NCBI RefSeq assembly: GCF_000518245.1
Contig: NZ_KI912402.1
Span: 364,544-428,543, forward strand
From: Brachyspira alvinipulli ATCC 51933
GTDB lineage: Bacteria; Spirochaetota; Brachyspiria; Brachyspirales; Brachyspiraceae
Length of the DNA stretch: 64,000 nucleotides
Reading direction: 5' to 3'
A model generated the notes under the pieces. That model saw only the letters and a list, made by a program, of their open reading frames with translations. It ran no database searches and was not told the origin of the DNA. Both the position numbers and the translations under genes were made by a program. Below are positions 1 through 9,079 of the stretch, piece after piece. Within the stretch, counting starts at the first letter, position 1, and the number at the start of each line of letters is the position of its first letter.

Positions 1-860
1 TGAAAGAATATGATAATTTGAAATCTGCAATAGTTCAAATTATAGAAGAAGAGGAATATTTAAGTTCAAGCAGCGAAGAGGATACTTTTATGCAAGATAA
101 ATTAAAAGAATTATTACAAAGCAATGATGCATATAATAATATTAGTACACCTGAAGAAGCACAGGAATATATTGATTTGATTGAAAGTACAATAACTGTA
201 TTAAATAATAAAAAAAATAATAAAATAAAAATATATATAAATTATGTAAAAGATGTACTTAATATATTGAATAGTGAATATGGTATAAAGGATTTTGAAT
301 TACATGAAATTTTGAATAAAAAAATAGATAGAATAAGATATAATAGAGATGAAGAGTATCATAGTATATGGTATTATAGTAAAAATATTCCTGTATAGAA
401 GATATAGATAATTTTATTGATATATTAGAAAATACAAAAGAAGTTCTTATTAAAAAAAGACGTGAATTAGTAAAAAAAGATGTACAGAATCATATTGATT
501 TTTCTAAGGACGTTTATGAATTAATAAAATCTAAAAATGAACATTTTAATTTTAAAGAAGAAAATACTTTATTAGATGAGATTTATAAAGATATAGAAGG
601 AGCTATAATATATTGTTATGTAAATGACTTTACTATTTATATAAGTATTGGTCAAGGAGAAGAATATATATATCTTTGTATTTACTCTGAAAATATAAAA
701 CTAATAAATAAATTAATAAAGTATATATTTAGATAATGAATTGTCTTTCCTTGATGGAAATGATGAGCATTATATATGGGGACCTGTTGCTCAAAATGAT
801 GCAGAAGAAACAGCAAATAGAATGCTTACTATATTTGATGTAGTAAATAAAATTAAATAG
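1..860 (+). pseudogene. Frameshifted remnant of a hypothetical (possibly PD-(D/E)XK-fold) protein
   Basis: The reading frame is open from the left edge and stops at 398 (TAG). The coding signal then continues in another frame from about 389 to a stop at 736 and returns to the first frame from about 732 to TAG at 860. The three pieces are charged, helical, stylistically continuous segments, so this reads as one gene broken by two compensating indels, the first near an A5 run at 381-385. The middle part (helix rich in E/K, then alternating Tyr/Ile strands) recalls the C-terminal part of PD-(D/E)XK-type proteins, but I see no firm catalytic motif. The start lies outside the window. Sequencing error is an alternative to decay. 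Confidence 0.55.
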
Positions 861-1060
861 TTGTTATAATTAATTTAATATATTTTTTATCGCTTTTTCT
901 AACTTTATGGCACTGTATTTGAGTTTATAAAAGAATCTTATATTCTATTATGCTTTTGAAAGCGTAAGTTAAATATTGTATTAAATAATACTAAGACAAA
1001 GCCCTGCAAATATTAAAATTAAAAAGCTTAGTATAATTTGTTATTTTTAATCTATTTACA

Positions 1061-1385
1061 TTTGCCCGCCCTATATATTTAAAACTTCTATATATTATGT
1101 TTATTTTATACTTCTTGAAAAATAATACTGCAATTATAAAACCCACCCGAAATTTTATTTTACTTTATAATCTACACACCGCACGCAGAATGAAATTATA
1201 AATATATATTAATTATGAATTCTAATTTTTACTATATTTGAAATTTCACTTACCGTGCGTATAGTAAAGTCTTAAATTTAAAAAAATCTTGGGCGGGTGC
1301 TAAAATTTATAATAAAGCTATAAATATAATAATATTATAATTTCAAAATAAAACTATAAAAAATAAATGGCGGGGAATGTAATTT
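1061..1385. repeat. Nested palindromic intergenic repeat element, copy 1
   Basis: Three pairs of inverted arms are nested. The inner arms are caCCGCACGC near 1178 and ttaCCGTGCGT near 1251. Middle arms are cccacccgaaatttta near 1142 and gggcgggtgctaaaattt near 1291. Outer arms are gcccgccc near 1064 and ggcgggg near 1370. A related element lies in inverted orientation at 51531-51735 and shares the 14-mer cttgggcgggtgct and the following roughly 100 bases. This suggests a dispersed MITE- or REP-like family; no transposase is nearby. Confidence 0.6.
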
Positions 1386-1479
1386 ATTATTCAAATCTGT
1401 TTGTATCTGCAAGCTTTATATTTTTAAAATTTTATTTTATAATTCTGCAAAATTAATACTGCAATTATAATCCTACCAA

Positions 1480-1672
1480 AATTTCATTTAAATATATAGT
1501 ATCTTCATCATATTCGCAATGAAATTATAAATAAATGTTAATTTTTATTATTTTGAAATTTATTAAGTGTACTGCGGTATATTTTTAATTTTTTAAAAAG
1601 TTATTGTTTTTATTAATTAATTTATTACCTTTATAATATAGAAACAAAGATATATATATGCGGGGTAGGTTA
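1480..1672. repeat. Degenerate second palindromic repeat
   Basis: It repeats the pattern of the preceding element with fewer G/C bases. A cctaccaaaatttcatt arm near 1483 faces ggggtagg near 1662, and cgcaatgaaatt near 1516 faces gaaatttattaagtg and actgcgg near 1556-1575. The right arm directly precedes the ribosome-binding site of the 36-residue gene. It is probably a decayed relative of the element at 1061-1385. Confidence 0.4.
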
Positions 1673-1689
1673 TAAAATGGAGGAAAAGC

Positions 1690-1800
1690 ATGGAAAAATT
1701 ATCAGCGTTGTTACATATTATTTATACTTTCTTGGATGATGAAGAATATTATTTACTAATTAGTGAATATCAAGCTATATCTAATTATTTAGAAGAATGA
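1690..1800 (+). CDS. 36-residue microprotein
   Basis: A short frame starts at ATG 1690, has a strong ribosome-binding site (tggaggaaaagc, GGAGG six bases upstream) and is followed by a strong Rho-independent terminator eight bases after the stop. The product starts MEKLSALLHIIYTFLDDEEY and is acidic, with a hydrophobic first half and no signal peptide. The combination of a good Shine-Dalgarno, an uninterrupted frame and its own terminator argues for a real monocistronic gene. No family is recognised. It could also be a regulatory leader peptide, but the terminator lies beyond its stop and the next gene is well separated. Confidence 0.5.
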   Translation: MEKLSALLHIIYTFLDDEEYYLLISEYQAISNYLEE

Positions 1801-1808
1801 AATCGACT

Positions 1809-1845
1809 AATAATACCTACACAAATAGTGTAGGTATTATTTTAT
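1809..1845 (+). terminator. Rho-independent terminator
   Basis: A 14-bp perfect stem (aataatacctacac / gtgtaggtattatt) with a five-base loop, followed by a T-rich tail. It ends the microprotein transcript. Confidence 0.85.
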
Positions 1846-1945
1846 TTATATAAAATAAGTATGATATCTTTTATTTTATAAATATTATTGATTAATATAT
1901 AATTAGCTATATAATATATCTGTTAAAATTAAAAAGGATAAATCT

Positions 1946-2647
1946 ATGATTGCAGAAAATGATTTTTCATTTCATAATCAAAATAAGCATTTTATAATAA
2001 GCGGTGAATTAGCATTAATTTGGGTAGTTGTTATGAATAGTTTTGGAGTTGTTTTAATGCTTTATTCTGGTTCTGGAATATCAGCAATTTCAAGTGTACC
2101 TTATGCTTTTTCTGAGGTAATACCAAATATATCATTAGGGACTTTTACGTATATTTTTCAAACTTTACTTGTATTAATACTTATGATATTAAGAAGAAAA
2201 TTTGTAGGAGAATATTTATTTAGTTTTGTTGTTGGTTTTTGTTTTGGAAAATTTGTTGATATACATGGACTATGGATTAATCATCTTCCTTTAACTATCG
2301 TAAGCAGAGTTATATATTTTGCTGTAAGTTATTTTATACTTGCATTTGGAATAGCATTATCAAATAGATGCCAACTGCCTATAATTCCTACTGATTTGTT
2401 TCCTAGAGAATTATCATCTATTATTAATGTTAAATATTCTAAAATAAAAATAATATTTGATGTGGTATGTCTTTTTACAACAGCAATACTTACATTTGTT
2501 TTTTTAGGCCATATTAAAGGACTTGGTATAGGAACTGTGCTTGCTGCTTTTACTATGGGTAAGACTATATGGGTAATAGGACAATTTATTGATAGAAAGT
2601 TTGAATTTGTATCTTTTATAAAACAAAAAATAAATTTAGGTAGATAA
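1946..2647 (+). CDS. YczE/YitT-like integral membrane protein (DUF6198 type)
   Basis: A 233-residue polytopic membrane protein with about five hydrophobic helices, without a cleavable signal. Order and spacing (first helix near residues 18-40, then helices near 65-80, 85-105, 115-140, 170-205) and the small-residue-rich segment GLGIGTVLAAFTMGK near 185-200 resemble the YczE/YyaS/YitT group of bacterial membrane proteins, whose substrate is unknown. The start ATG follows aaaaaggataaatct, a fair ribosome-binding site. It stands alone, with lysS 75 bases downstream. Assignment is by overall look and not by a diagnostic motif. Confidence 0.65.
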   Translation: MIAENDFSFHNQNKHFIISGELALIWVVVMNSFGVVLMLYSGSGISAISSVPYAFSEVIPNISLGTFTYIFQTLLVLILMILRRKFVGEYLFSFVVGFCFGKFVDIHGLWINHLPLTIVSRVIYFAVSYFILAFGIALSNRCQLPIIPTDLFPRELSSIINVKYSKIKIIFDVVCLFTTAILTFVFLGHIKGLGIGTVLAAFTMGKTIWVIGQFIDRKFEFVSFIKQKINLGR

Positions 2648-2722
2648 TAGAATTTTTTTTATTTTTAATATATATTTATATAATGTTTTTCATATAACAA
2701 ATAATTTAAGAAGGATAATTTA

Positions 2723-4255
2723 ATGTCAGAAAATCAAAATAATTCTGAAAATACACAAAATGAAAAAAATACTAGTGTAGAAAAAAATGCAGAGAAAGAA
2801 AACAGAAAAGAAAAGTTAAACACATTAAGAGGTATGGGAATTAATCCATTTCCAAACAGTTATGATGTAACTTATAAATCAAAGGATATAGCAGAAAAAT
2901 TTGAAGAGTTGGAAAAGAATGAAACAGAAGTTGCCATTGCTGGAAGAATTATGCTTTACAGAGTAATGGGTAAATCTTCATTTTTAACTATAAAAGATGC
3001 ATCGGGAACAATTCAGGCCTATATACAAAAGGATAAGGTAGGAGATGAATTTTATAATACAGTATTTAAAAAATTAATAGATATAGGCGATATTGTAGGT
3101 GTAAAAGGTACTGTTTTTAAAACTAAAACAGGTGAAATAACTATATATGCAAATGAATTAAAACTTCTTACTAAATCACTTAATCCATTGCCTGAAAAAT
3201 TTCATGGATTAACAGATACAGAGCTTCGCTACAGACAAAGATATGTTGATTTAATAATGAATGATGATGTAAAAGAAGCATTTATTAAACGTTCAAAAAT
3301 GGTTTCTGCTATAAGAGAAGTTATGATAGAAAATAACTTTTTGGAAGTAGAAACACCTATGATGCATCCTTTAATTGGAGGAGCTAAGGCTAAGCCTTTT
3401 GTTACACATCATAATACTTTGGATATGACTTTATATTTAAGAATAGCACCTGAGCTTTATTTGAAAAGGTTAGTTGTAGGCGGTTTTGATAGAGTATTTG
3501 AACTTAATAGAAATTTCCGTAATGAAGGTATATCTACAAGACATAATCCAGAGTTTACAATGATGGAAGCATATATGGCTTATGCTAATTTCCACAAAGT
3601 TATGGAATTGGTAGAAGAAGTATTTTCAAAAGTATGTTTCAAATTAAATGGAAAATATACTTCTCAATATAAAGATTATGAAATTAATTTTAAACCTCCG
3701 TTTGCAAGAGTACCTATGGTTGATTTGGTTAAAGAGCATTCAGGCCTTGATTTTAATGCTATACAATCAGATGATGAAGCATTAGAAAAAGCTAAGTCAG
3801 TAGGTGTGGAAATAGATACTTCTAAAACTAAACCTACTAAGTGGGAAGTAATGGTTGCTGTATTTGAGGAAAAAGTTGAAGAAAAATTGATACAGCCTAC
3901 ATTTGTTATTAATTATCCTAAATCAGTTTCTCCTCTTTCAAAATCTTATCCTGATAATCCGGATATTACAGAAAGATACGAGTTATTTATTGGCGGAATG
4001 GAGATGTCTAACGGATTTAGCGAGCTTAATGACCCTATAGACCAAAAAGAACGTTTCGAGGAACAATTAAAGGCTAAAGCACGCGGTGAAGATGAAACTA
4101 TGGATATGGACTTGGACTATATCAATGCCTTGGAATACGGACTTCCTCCTACAGGCGGACTCGGAATAGGTATTGACAGAATGGCTATATTATTCTTGAA
4201 TGTTGCGAGCATTAGAGATACTATTCTTTTCCCTCAAATGAGAAAATTAGATTAA
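2723..4255 (+). CDS. lysS: Lysyl-tRNA synthetase, class II
   Basis: 510 residues that charge tRNA-Lys with lysine in the cytoplasm. An N-terminal OB-fold anticodon-binding domain (about 60-170) precedes the class II catalytic core. Motif 2 is visible as FRNEGISTRHNPEFTMMEAY near 265-290 and motif 3 as GLGIGIDRMAILF near 480-495. The first 25 residues form a low-complexity Asn/Glu/Lys tail before the conserved part begins at RKEKLNTLRGMGINPFPN. The ribosome-binding site is aagaaggataattta. Length and motifs fit bacterial LysS well. It is apparently monocistronic or weakly linked to the lipoprotein downstream. Confidence 0.97.
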   Translation: MSENQNNSENTQNEKNTSVEKNAEKENRKEKLNTLRGMGINPFPNSYDVTYKSKDIAEKFEELEKNETEVAIAGRIMLYRVMGKSSFLTIKDASGTIQAYIQKDKVGDEFYNTVFKKLIDIGDIVGVKGTVFKTKTGEITIYANELKLLTKSLNPLPEKFHGLTDTELRYRQRYVDLIMNDDVKEAFIKRSKMVSAIREVMIENNFLEVETPMMHPLIGGAKAKPFVTHHNTLDMTLYLRIAPELYLKRLVVGGFDRVFELNRNFRNEGISTRHNPEFTMMEAYMAYANFHKVMELVEEVFSKVCFKLNGKYTSQYKDYEINFKPPFARVPMVDLVKEHSGLDFNAIQSDDEALEKAKSVGVEIDTSKTKPTKWEVMVAVFEEKVEEKLIQPTFVINYPKSVSPLSKSYPDNPDITERYELFIGGMEMSNGFSELNDPIDQKERFEEQLKAKARGEDETMDMDLDYINALEYGLPPTGGLGIGIDRMAILFLNVASIRDTILFPQMRKLD

Positions 4256-4350
4256 TTGTTTAAATGTATAAAAAAAATACAAAAAAATTATTACTAATTT
4301 TATATTATTCTGTTTTACATAAAACAAAGAATATACAAAAGAGGGTAAAA

Positions 4351-4773
4351 ATGAAAAAAATCTATTTATTATTAATCATTTTTGTGCTTGCAATTTCATG
4401 TTCTAATAAGACAGAAAGCACTCAAAATACTGCTTCAGATACTAATGCAGCACCTGAAACTAATGCAGCAGCAGATACTCAATTAAATGCAAATACTCAA
4501 GTGTTTGAAGGAGATTTTGTTTACTATGCTGATTCTGCTAATTTTAGCAATTACACAGAAATGAAAACTTATCCTGTAGCTATGGAAGGAGAGTATATTA
4601 ACTTAGAAAGAGAATATACAGGTTTTAATTTTGCTGAACCTACTAAAGTTAATCTAAAAGTTGAAGGCTATTTAGAAGAAAGACCTGGTATGGAAGAAGG
4701 CACTACAAATATGTTTTTAATAGTTACAAAAATAATAGGTTTTGATACTAATAAAACAGCACCATTATTTTAA
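4351..4773 (+). CDS. Small lipoprotein, tandem copy 1
   Basis: The start at 4351 (gagggtaaaa ATG) is preferred over upstream starts because it begins a classical lipoprotein signal, MKKIYLLLIIFVLAISCSNK, with the lipobox Cys at residue 17. A Thr/Ala/Asn-rich linker (about 20-50) leads to a compact domain beginning VFEGDFVYYADSANF. The domain is clearly related to that of the next gene, sharing EGDFxY, ADSAxF, MExEYxNLERE, FNFxEPTK and VTKIIGFDTN. Function is unknown; it should be a membrane-anchored periplasmic or surface protein. A terminator separates the two copies. Confidence 0.8.
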   Translation: MKKIYLLLIIFVLAISCSNKTESTQNTASDTNAAPETNAAADTQLNANTQVFEGDFVYYADSANFSNYTEMKTYPVAMEGEYINLEREYTGFNFAEPTKVNLKVEGYLEERPGMEEGTTNMFLIVTKIIGFDTNKTAPLF

Positions 4774-4788
4774 TTTTTAAAAGTTATG

Positions 4789-4828
4789 AGCTGAGGATAA
4801 AAGAAATAATTTATCCTCAGCTTTTTTA
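4789..4828 (+). terminator. Rho-independent terminator
   Basis: A perfect 12-bp stem agctgaggataa / ttatcctcagct with a ten-base loop, then a run of T. It ends the first of the two related lipoprotein genes. Confidence 0.9.
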
Positions 4829-4850
4829 TTGTTTTTAAAGGATAAAAATA

Positions 4851-5225
4851 ATGAAAAGGCTATATTCATTATTAATTATATTTATAATTTGTATTTCATG
4901 CAGTGTAGAAAAGAATCATGAAACTCAAAATATACCTGACCCTATATTAAAAGTATTTGAAGGTGATTTTATATATTTAGTAGATTCAGCAGTATTCACA
5001 GATTATGCAACTTCAAGTAATTTTCAAATTGCTATGGAAAGAGAGTATTTTAATCTTGAAAGAGAATTTATAAGTTTTAATTTTGAAGAGCCTACAAAAA
5101 TTTATCTTCAAGTTGAAGGTTATTTGGAAGATAGACCTGGTATTGAAAAAGATAAAATAGATACATTTCTTATAGTTACAAAAATTATAGGTTTTGATAC
5201 CAACAGAATTACATCATTATTATAA
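4851..5225 (+). CDS. Small lipoprotein, tandem copy 2
   Basis: 124 residues starting with a lipoprotein signal (MKRLYSLLIIFIICISCSVEK, lipobox Cys near 17). The mature domain matches the preceding gene along its whole length (VFEGDFIYLVDSAVF, MEREYFNLEREF, FNFEEPTK, DTFLIVTKIIGFDTN) but lacks its Thr/Ala/Asn-rich linker. This is a tandem duplication with divergence. Function is unknown; a lipid-anchored envelope protein is expected. The ribosome-binding site is ttaaaggataaaaata. Confidence 0.8.
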   Translation: MKRLYSLLIIFIICISCSVEKNHETQNIPDPILKVFEGDFIYLVDSAVFTDYATSSNFQIAMEREYFNLEREFISFNFEEPTKIYLQVEGYLEDRPGIEKDKIDTFLIVTKIIGFDTNRITSLL

Positions 5226-5409
5226 TTATATTCATTTGAATATTTTAAATATTAATTTTATTTGTGCTACATTTAAAACTAATAATCATTTAAATATAGA
5301 GCATTATTTTCTATTTCTTAAACATATATATATTTACTATTTACAAAAAAACTTATTAAGATATAATCATAAACAATATTTAACTTTTTATTTTAGGTAC
5401 AAATAAATT

Positions 5410-7479
5410 ATGAGAAAAAATAATATATTAATTTTTATAATATCATTAGCAGTAACATTAATCACATTGTTCAGTATTAATTATATAAGTTATAATGATT
5501 CTAATACATCATTAAGCGATATTAATATAATGGATACTAATTATAAAGAAGTTAGGGATTATGCATTAGATGCTTATTATATAGATGGATATAAAGAAAA
5601 AATAGAAAAGTTAAAAGAAACATTTAAATCAAATTCAATAACAGCGAGATTAAAATACAGAGCTAGTTTAATATCATATTTGGGTGAAGAAGAAATTATC
5701 ATAAACGGAATAGATTTGAATAATGATAAAGAAGTTTTTAATGTTGTAGGAGATAGTACAGTTAAAAATTTTAATACAAATAATTCTATTGTTATAAGTA
5801 AATCAATAGCATCAGTTTTGGATTTAAATACTAATGATACTGTTATATTAAAACTTATTACAAAAACAGGTCATTACAATGCTGAAGAATACACTATCAT
5901 AGAAGTTTCTGAAAACTTAGATTATAATTATGCTTTAGTAGATATTAATAATTTGAATGCATTTATTGGTTTGGAAAATACAGCAACCGAAGTATATGTA
6001 AGCGGCTTAAAATTAGAAAATGATAATGATGATATAAAATTAATATTTGGAGATGATATAGGCATTTATTCAAAGAAAGATATTCTTGGAGATGATTATA
6101 ATACAAATTCAAATATTAAAAGATTATATATTTATATACTTATAGCTTATTTATTTGTTTTATTTTCTGTATTTATGTTTATTAATTCGCATACATTTTA
6201 TGATTATGATAAATTATTAAAAAGTAAAATATTATTTTCTTTTATTGGTTTTGCAGTGTCATTCGTCATATATATAATAATTCTCAAACTATATTATAAA
6301 AAAGAATTTATATTTGATTATATGTATATATTTATGCTTATTATTAATATAGTTTCTGTTTTATCTGCTAATCTTAAATATTTCCTATTGGAGAAAATGT
6401 TTGTAAAAAAAGATGAGGAATATAATAAAAAGAAAAATATATTGATTATATTGGGGATGGTATTTACTTATATAATAGCATTAGTAGTATTATATTTATC
6501 ATTTTTAGGATTCATTAACGATGGAAATAATACTGCATCAGAAGAAAATAAAGAAACTATTATAAGAATAGTAAAAGCAAATACATCTAAAAATACTTTT
6601 TTATTTAATGGTTCAATATATTCTATAAATAGCAATGATAATATAACAAATATTTTAATTAAAGAGATTAACTCTTATGATAAATATGCTGAGATAGAAA
6701 GAGTATTGAGTTTTCCAGTTGGAGTAGTTATAAGAACAGGAAGTATTGGCTCAAGAGTTTATACCTATGATAATAATATATTGGAAAATGGTATGAGTGT
6801 ATCAAATATTATTATAGAAGGTGAAATATTTGAAAGCCCAAAGAAGGAAATTATTGTAGGAAAAGATTTAGCTAATTATTTAAATTTAAAAGTAGGAGAT
6901 GCTTTATCGTTAATAGCAAAAGCATCAAGAGGATGGCTTGAAACAGCATATTTTTATGTTGCAGGAATTTATGATTTGAAAGATAAAAATTATGATATTA
7001 TAGGCGATTCAGAAGCTATGAATAGTTTTATATATCTAAAAGAAGGAGATAAATCGCCTTATAATGAAAGTATAATAGTTTTTTCTGAGAATAAGGATAT
7101 TTATTCAAGTTTGAATGAAAGCTCTGTTATAAATGATTATGGTTTAGAAATATTGAAACCGGATATAAAAAATAATATTTCTATAAAAAATATTATTATT
7201 TTATTTATAATCATTTTTGCATTTTCGATTTCTTTGTTATCTTCATCAATATTATCTATTTTCTACAGACGATTAGCAAAATTTATTGATTTATTACATA
7301 GAAAAAGTATATTGTATACTTCATTTATAATATCTTTATTAATTTCTATAATAATATCAATGTTAATAATATACTTTTTCATGTTATTTAGTTTTAAATT
7401 TTTAGTATTTACAATTTCTATAATATTATTATCATTTATATTGTCGCTTTTAATATCAAATTATAATGATAATATTTAA
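5410..7479 (+). CDS. LolC/MacB-type permease-like membrane protein
   Basis: 689 residues. A first helix (about 5-25) is followed by an extracytoplasmic domain with SIVISKSIASVLDLNTNDTV near 126-145. Four helices lie between about 240 and 375. A second extracytoplasmic domain contains KEIIVGKDLANYLNLKVGDA near 478-497, and C-terminal helices lie between about 595 and 680. The two V-x-K-x-(L/I)-A-x-x-L-x-(L/V)-x-x-(G/N)-D segments are typical of MacB periplasmic core domains, so this looks like a FtsX/LolC-type permease. No ATPase gene is adjacent. The start is ATG with a weak ribosome-binding site. It is probably cotranscribed with the phosphoesterase 12 bases downstream. Confidence 0.65.
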   Translation: MRKNNILIFIISLAVTLITLFSINYISYNDSNTSLSDINIMDTNYKEVRDYALDAYYIDGYKEKIEKLKETFKSNSITARLKYRASLISYLGEEEIIINGIDLNNDKEVFNVVGDSTVKNFNTNNSIVISKSIASVLDLNTNDTVILKLITKTGHYNAEEYTIIEVSENLDYNYALVDINNLNAFIGLENTATEVYVSGLKLENDNDDIKLIFGDDIGIYSKKDILGDDYNTNSNIKRLYIYILIAYLFVLFSVFMFINSHTFYDYDKLLKSKILFSFIGFAVSFVIYIIILKLYYKKEFIFDYMYIFMLIINIVSVLSANLKYFLLEKMFVKKDEEYNKKKNILIILGMVFTYIIALVVLYLSFLGFINDGNNTASEENKETIIRIVKANTSKNTFLFNGSIYSINSNDNITNILIKEINSYDKYAEIERVLSFPVGVVIRTGSIGSRVYTYDNNILENGMSVSNIIIEGEIFESPKKEIIVGKDLANYLNLKVGDALSLIAKASRGWLETAYFYVAGIYDLKDKNYDIIGDSEAMNSFIYLKEGDKSPYNESIIVFSENKDIYSSLNESSVINDYGLEILKPDIKNNISIKNIIILFIIIFAFSISLLSSSILSIFYRRLAKFIDLLHRKSILYTSFIISLLISIIISMLIIYFFMLFSFKFLVFTISIILLSFILSLLISNYNDNI

Positions 7480-7491
7480 GGATAATCTAAA

Positions 7492-8388
7492 ATGAAATTT
7501 TTTAAAAAGATATCTAAGAGAAATAAAATAATATTTTTAGCAGTGATTATAATTCTTGTTCTTATTAATATATATATGTATAATACTGCACATTCTATAA
7601 GATTTAGATATATAACATTGGAATTTGAGGATTTACCTGAAAGTTTTGATAATATAAAAGTAGCCTTCGCTGCCGATATGCATGCTGGACTTTATATACC
7701 AGAAAGTTATGTAAGAAAGATGTCTGATATGATAATGGAATCAAAACCTGATATGATATTATTTGCAGGCGATTATATATACACTTCTCCACGCTGGTTT
7801 CATGCTTATAAAAAAGAAAATAGTGAGAAATTCAATAATGGTATAAAAGATTTGGAAGCTAAATATGGAAAGTATGCTGTTTTAGGAAATCATGATAATT
7901 GGGAAAGTACAGAAGATGTTTCGAATTCATTATATAATAATGGATTTAAAGTAATGGATAATAGTATTTTATTTATTACAAATGAAAGCGGAGAGTATAT
8001 ATCAATAGGAGGAGTTGGTGATTATTTAACTGATGATGTAAGATTTGATATAGCAACGAGCAATGTTTCTTCTAATGATTTTCATATACTTTTATCGCAT
8101 GAACCTAATATTCCATTAAAACGTGCTAGAGAAGGAGGATACAGCGAGTTTATAGACTTCTTTTTGGCAGGTCATACTCATGGACTTCAAATAAGTTTTC
8201 TTCCTATGTGGGTTTGGGAAGGTCTTAATAAGAATAGAGAATATCCTCATTTCCCTGCTATTTATGGTATTATGAATTACGGTGCAATGAAAGTTTATGT
8301 TACATCAGGTATAGGTGCTGTTTTATTTCCTCTTAGATTGTTTGCATATCCTGAAGTTGTGATAATAACTTTAAAAAGAAAAAATTAG
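7492..8388 (+). CDS. Membrane-anchored metallophosphoesterase (YkuE/YaeI type)
   Basis: 298 residues with an N-terminal helix (about 12-30) and then a calcineurin-type metallophosphoesterase domain. The motifs are in canonical order: DMH at 62-64, GD at 93-94, GNHD at 132-135, SH near 202-203 and GHTHG at 227-231. These residues bind two divalent metals. YkuE/YaeI relatives act on UDP-sugar lipids or unknown phosphoesters at the membrane surface; the substrate here cannot be read. It follows the permease-like gene by 12 bases, so the two are likely cotranscribed. Confidence 0.88.
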   Translation: MKFFKKISKRNKIIFLAVIIILVLINIYMYNTAHSIRFRYITLEFEDLPESFDNIKVAFAADMHAGLYIPESYVRKMSDMIMESKPDMILFAGDYIYTSPRWFHAYKKENSEKFNNGIKDLEAKYGKYAVLGNHDNWESTEDVSNSLYNNGFKVMDNSILFITNESGEYISIGGVGDYLTDDVRFDIATSNVSSNDFHILLSHEPNIPLKRAREGGYSEFIDFFLAGHTHGLQISFLPMWVWEGLNKNREYPHFPAIYGIMNYGAMKVYVTSGIGAVLFPLRLFAYPEVVIITLKRKN

Positions 8389-8396
8389 AAATAAAA

Positions 8397-8422
8397 AAGA
8401 GACTCATTTTATTGAGCCTCTT
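8397..8422. terminator. Bidirectional terminator between convergent genes
   Basis: The hairpin aagag-a-ctca ttttat tgag-c-ctctt has A- and T-rich flanks. It sits between the phosphoesterase on the plus strand and msrA on the minus strand and can serve both. Confidence 0.7.
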
Positions 8423-8445
8423 CCTTTTCATCCTTTAATTAAATT

Positions 8446-9057
8446 TTAAAATAGTTTTGTATAGAAATGACAATATGGCATAGCACCTTTTTTAGCATAG
8501 TAATTTTGATGATAATCTTCTGCCTCATAAAAGTTTTTATATTCTCTTATTGTAGTAGCCACATCATAATTTCTTTCTCTAAGCATTGCAACATATTTTT
8601 CAGCTATTTCTTTTTCTTCATCATTTTGATAAAAAATTGCTGATAAATACTGTGAACCTATATCAGGACCCTGCCCATTCTTTTGAGTGAAGTCATGGGT
8701 TTCAAAGAATAGTTTTACTAATTCTTCATAAGTAGTTTTTTCAGGATCATAACCAACTTTAACAGTTTCTAAATGTCCTGTAAGTCCAGTGCAAACTTCT
8801 TGATATGTAGGATTAGCTTTATGTCCTCCTGCATATCCGCTTACAACAGAAAATACACCTTTAGATTTTTCAAACCAATATTCAGTTCCCCAAAAACATC
8901 CGGAAGAAAAATAAGCATATTTTGCATTTTCTGGTATTTCTGATATTTCATCTTTCACATCATTATCCTTTGTGTTAATATTTTGACTATTTAATTTTTT
9001 AGAACAAGATATAATTGATAGTAAAGACAGAGTAATTATTGTTATTTTTTTTACCAT
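8446..9057 (-). CDS. msrA: Peptide-methionine (S)-S-oxide reductase, lipoprotein form
   Basis: 203 residues when started at 9057, where ATG follows aaaaggagtcat and opens a lipoprotein signal with lipobox Cys 18 (SLLSIISCSK). The catalytic motif GCFWG has Cys at about 54. The family signatures SGYAGGHKANPTYQEVC, GHLE, YDP and the terminal YHQNYYAKKG are present. It reduces the S epimer of methionine sulfoxide in proteins. The signal shows that this copy works outside the cytoplasm, so it needs an exported electron source that is not visible here. It lies 22 bases after msrB in the same operon. Confidence 0.93.
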   Translation of the reverse strand: MVKKITIITLSLLSIISCSKKLNSQNINTKDNDVKDEISEIPENAKYAYFSSGCFWGTEYWFEKSKGVFSVVSGYAGGHKANPTYQEVCTGLTGHLETVKVGYDPEKTTYEELVKLFFETHDFTQKNGQGPDIGSQYLSAIFYQNDEEKEIAEKYVAMLRERNYDVATTIREYKNFYEAEDYHQNYYAKKGAMPYCHFYTKLF

Positions 9058-9079
9058 ATGACTCCTTTTATAAATACAT

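Larger units (their letters stand above)
861..1689. other. Gene-poor intergenic region with GC-rich repeats
   Basis: No convincing coding frame is present over about 830 bases. The stretch is AT-rich with short GC islands at 1063-1071 (gcccgccc type), 1141-1150, 1178-1187, 1251-1260, 1291-1300 and 1369-1376, arranged as nested inverted repeats, followed by a weaker second set up to about 1672. It looks like repeat elements between two genes and not like a decayed gene. Confidence 0.6.

Noticed and set aside
1061-1672. CRISPR array
   Set aside because: The repeats are inverted and nested, of unequal length, and without regular spacers; no cas genes are seen.
5194-5406. 70-residue plus-strand frame after the second small lipoprotein
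   Set aside because: It starts inside the lipoprotein gene, has no ribosome-binding site and reads as translated AT-rich spacer.
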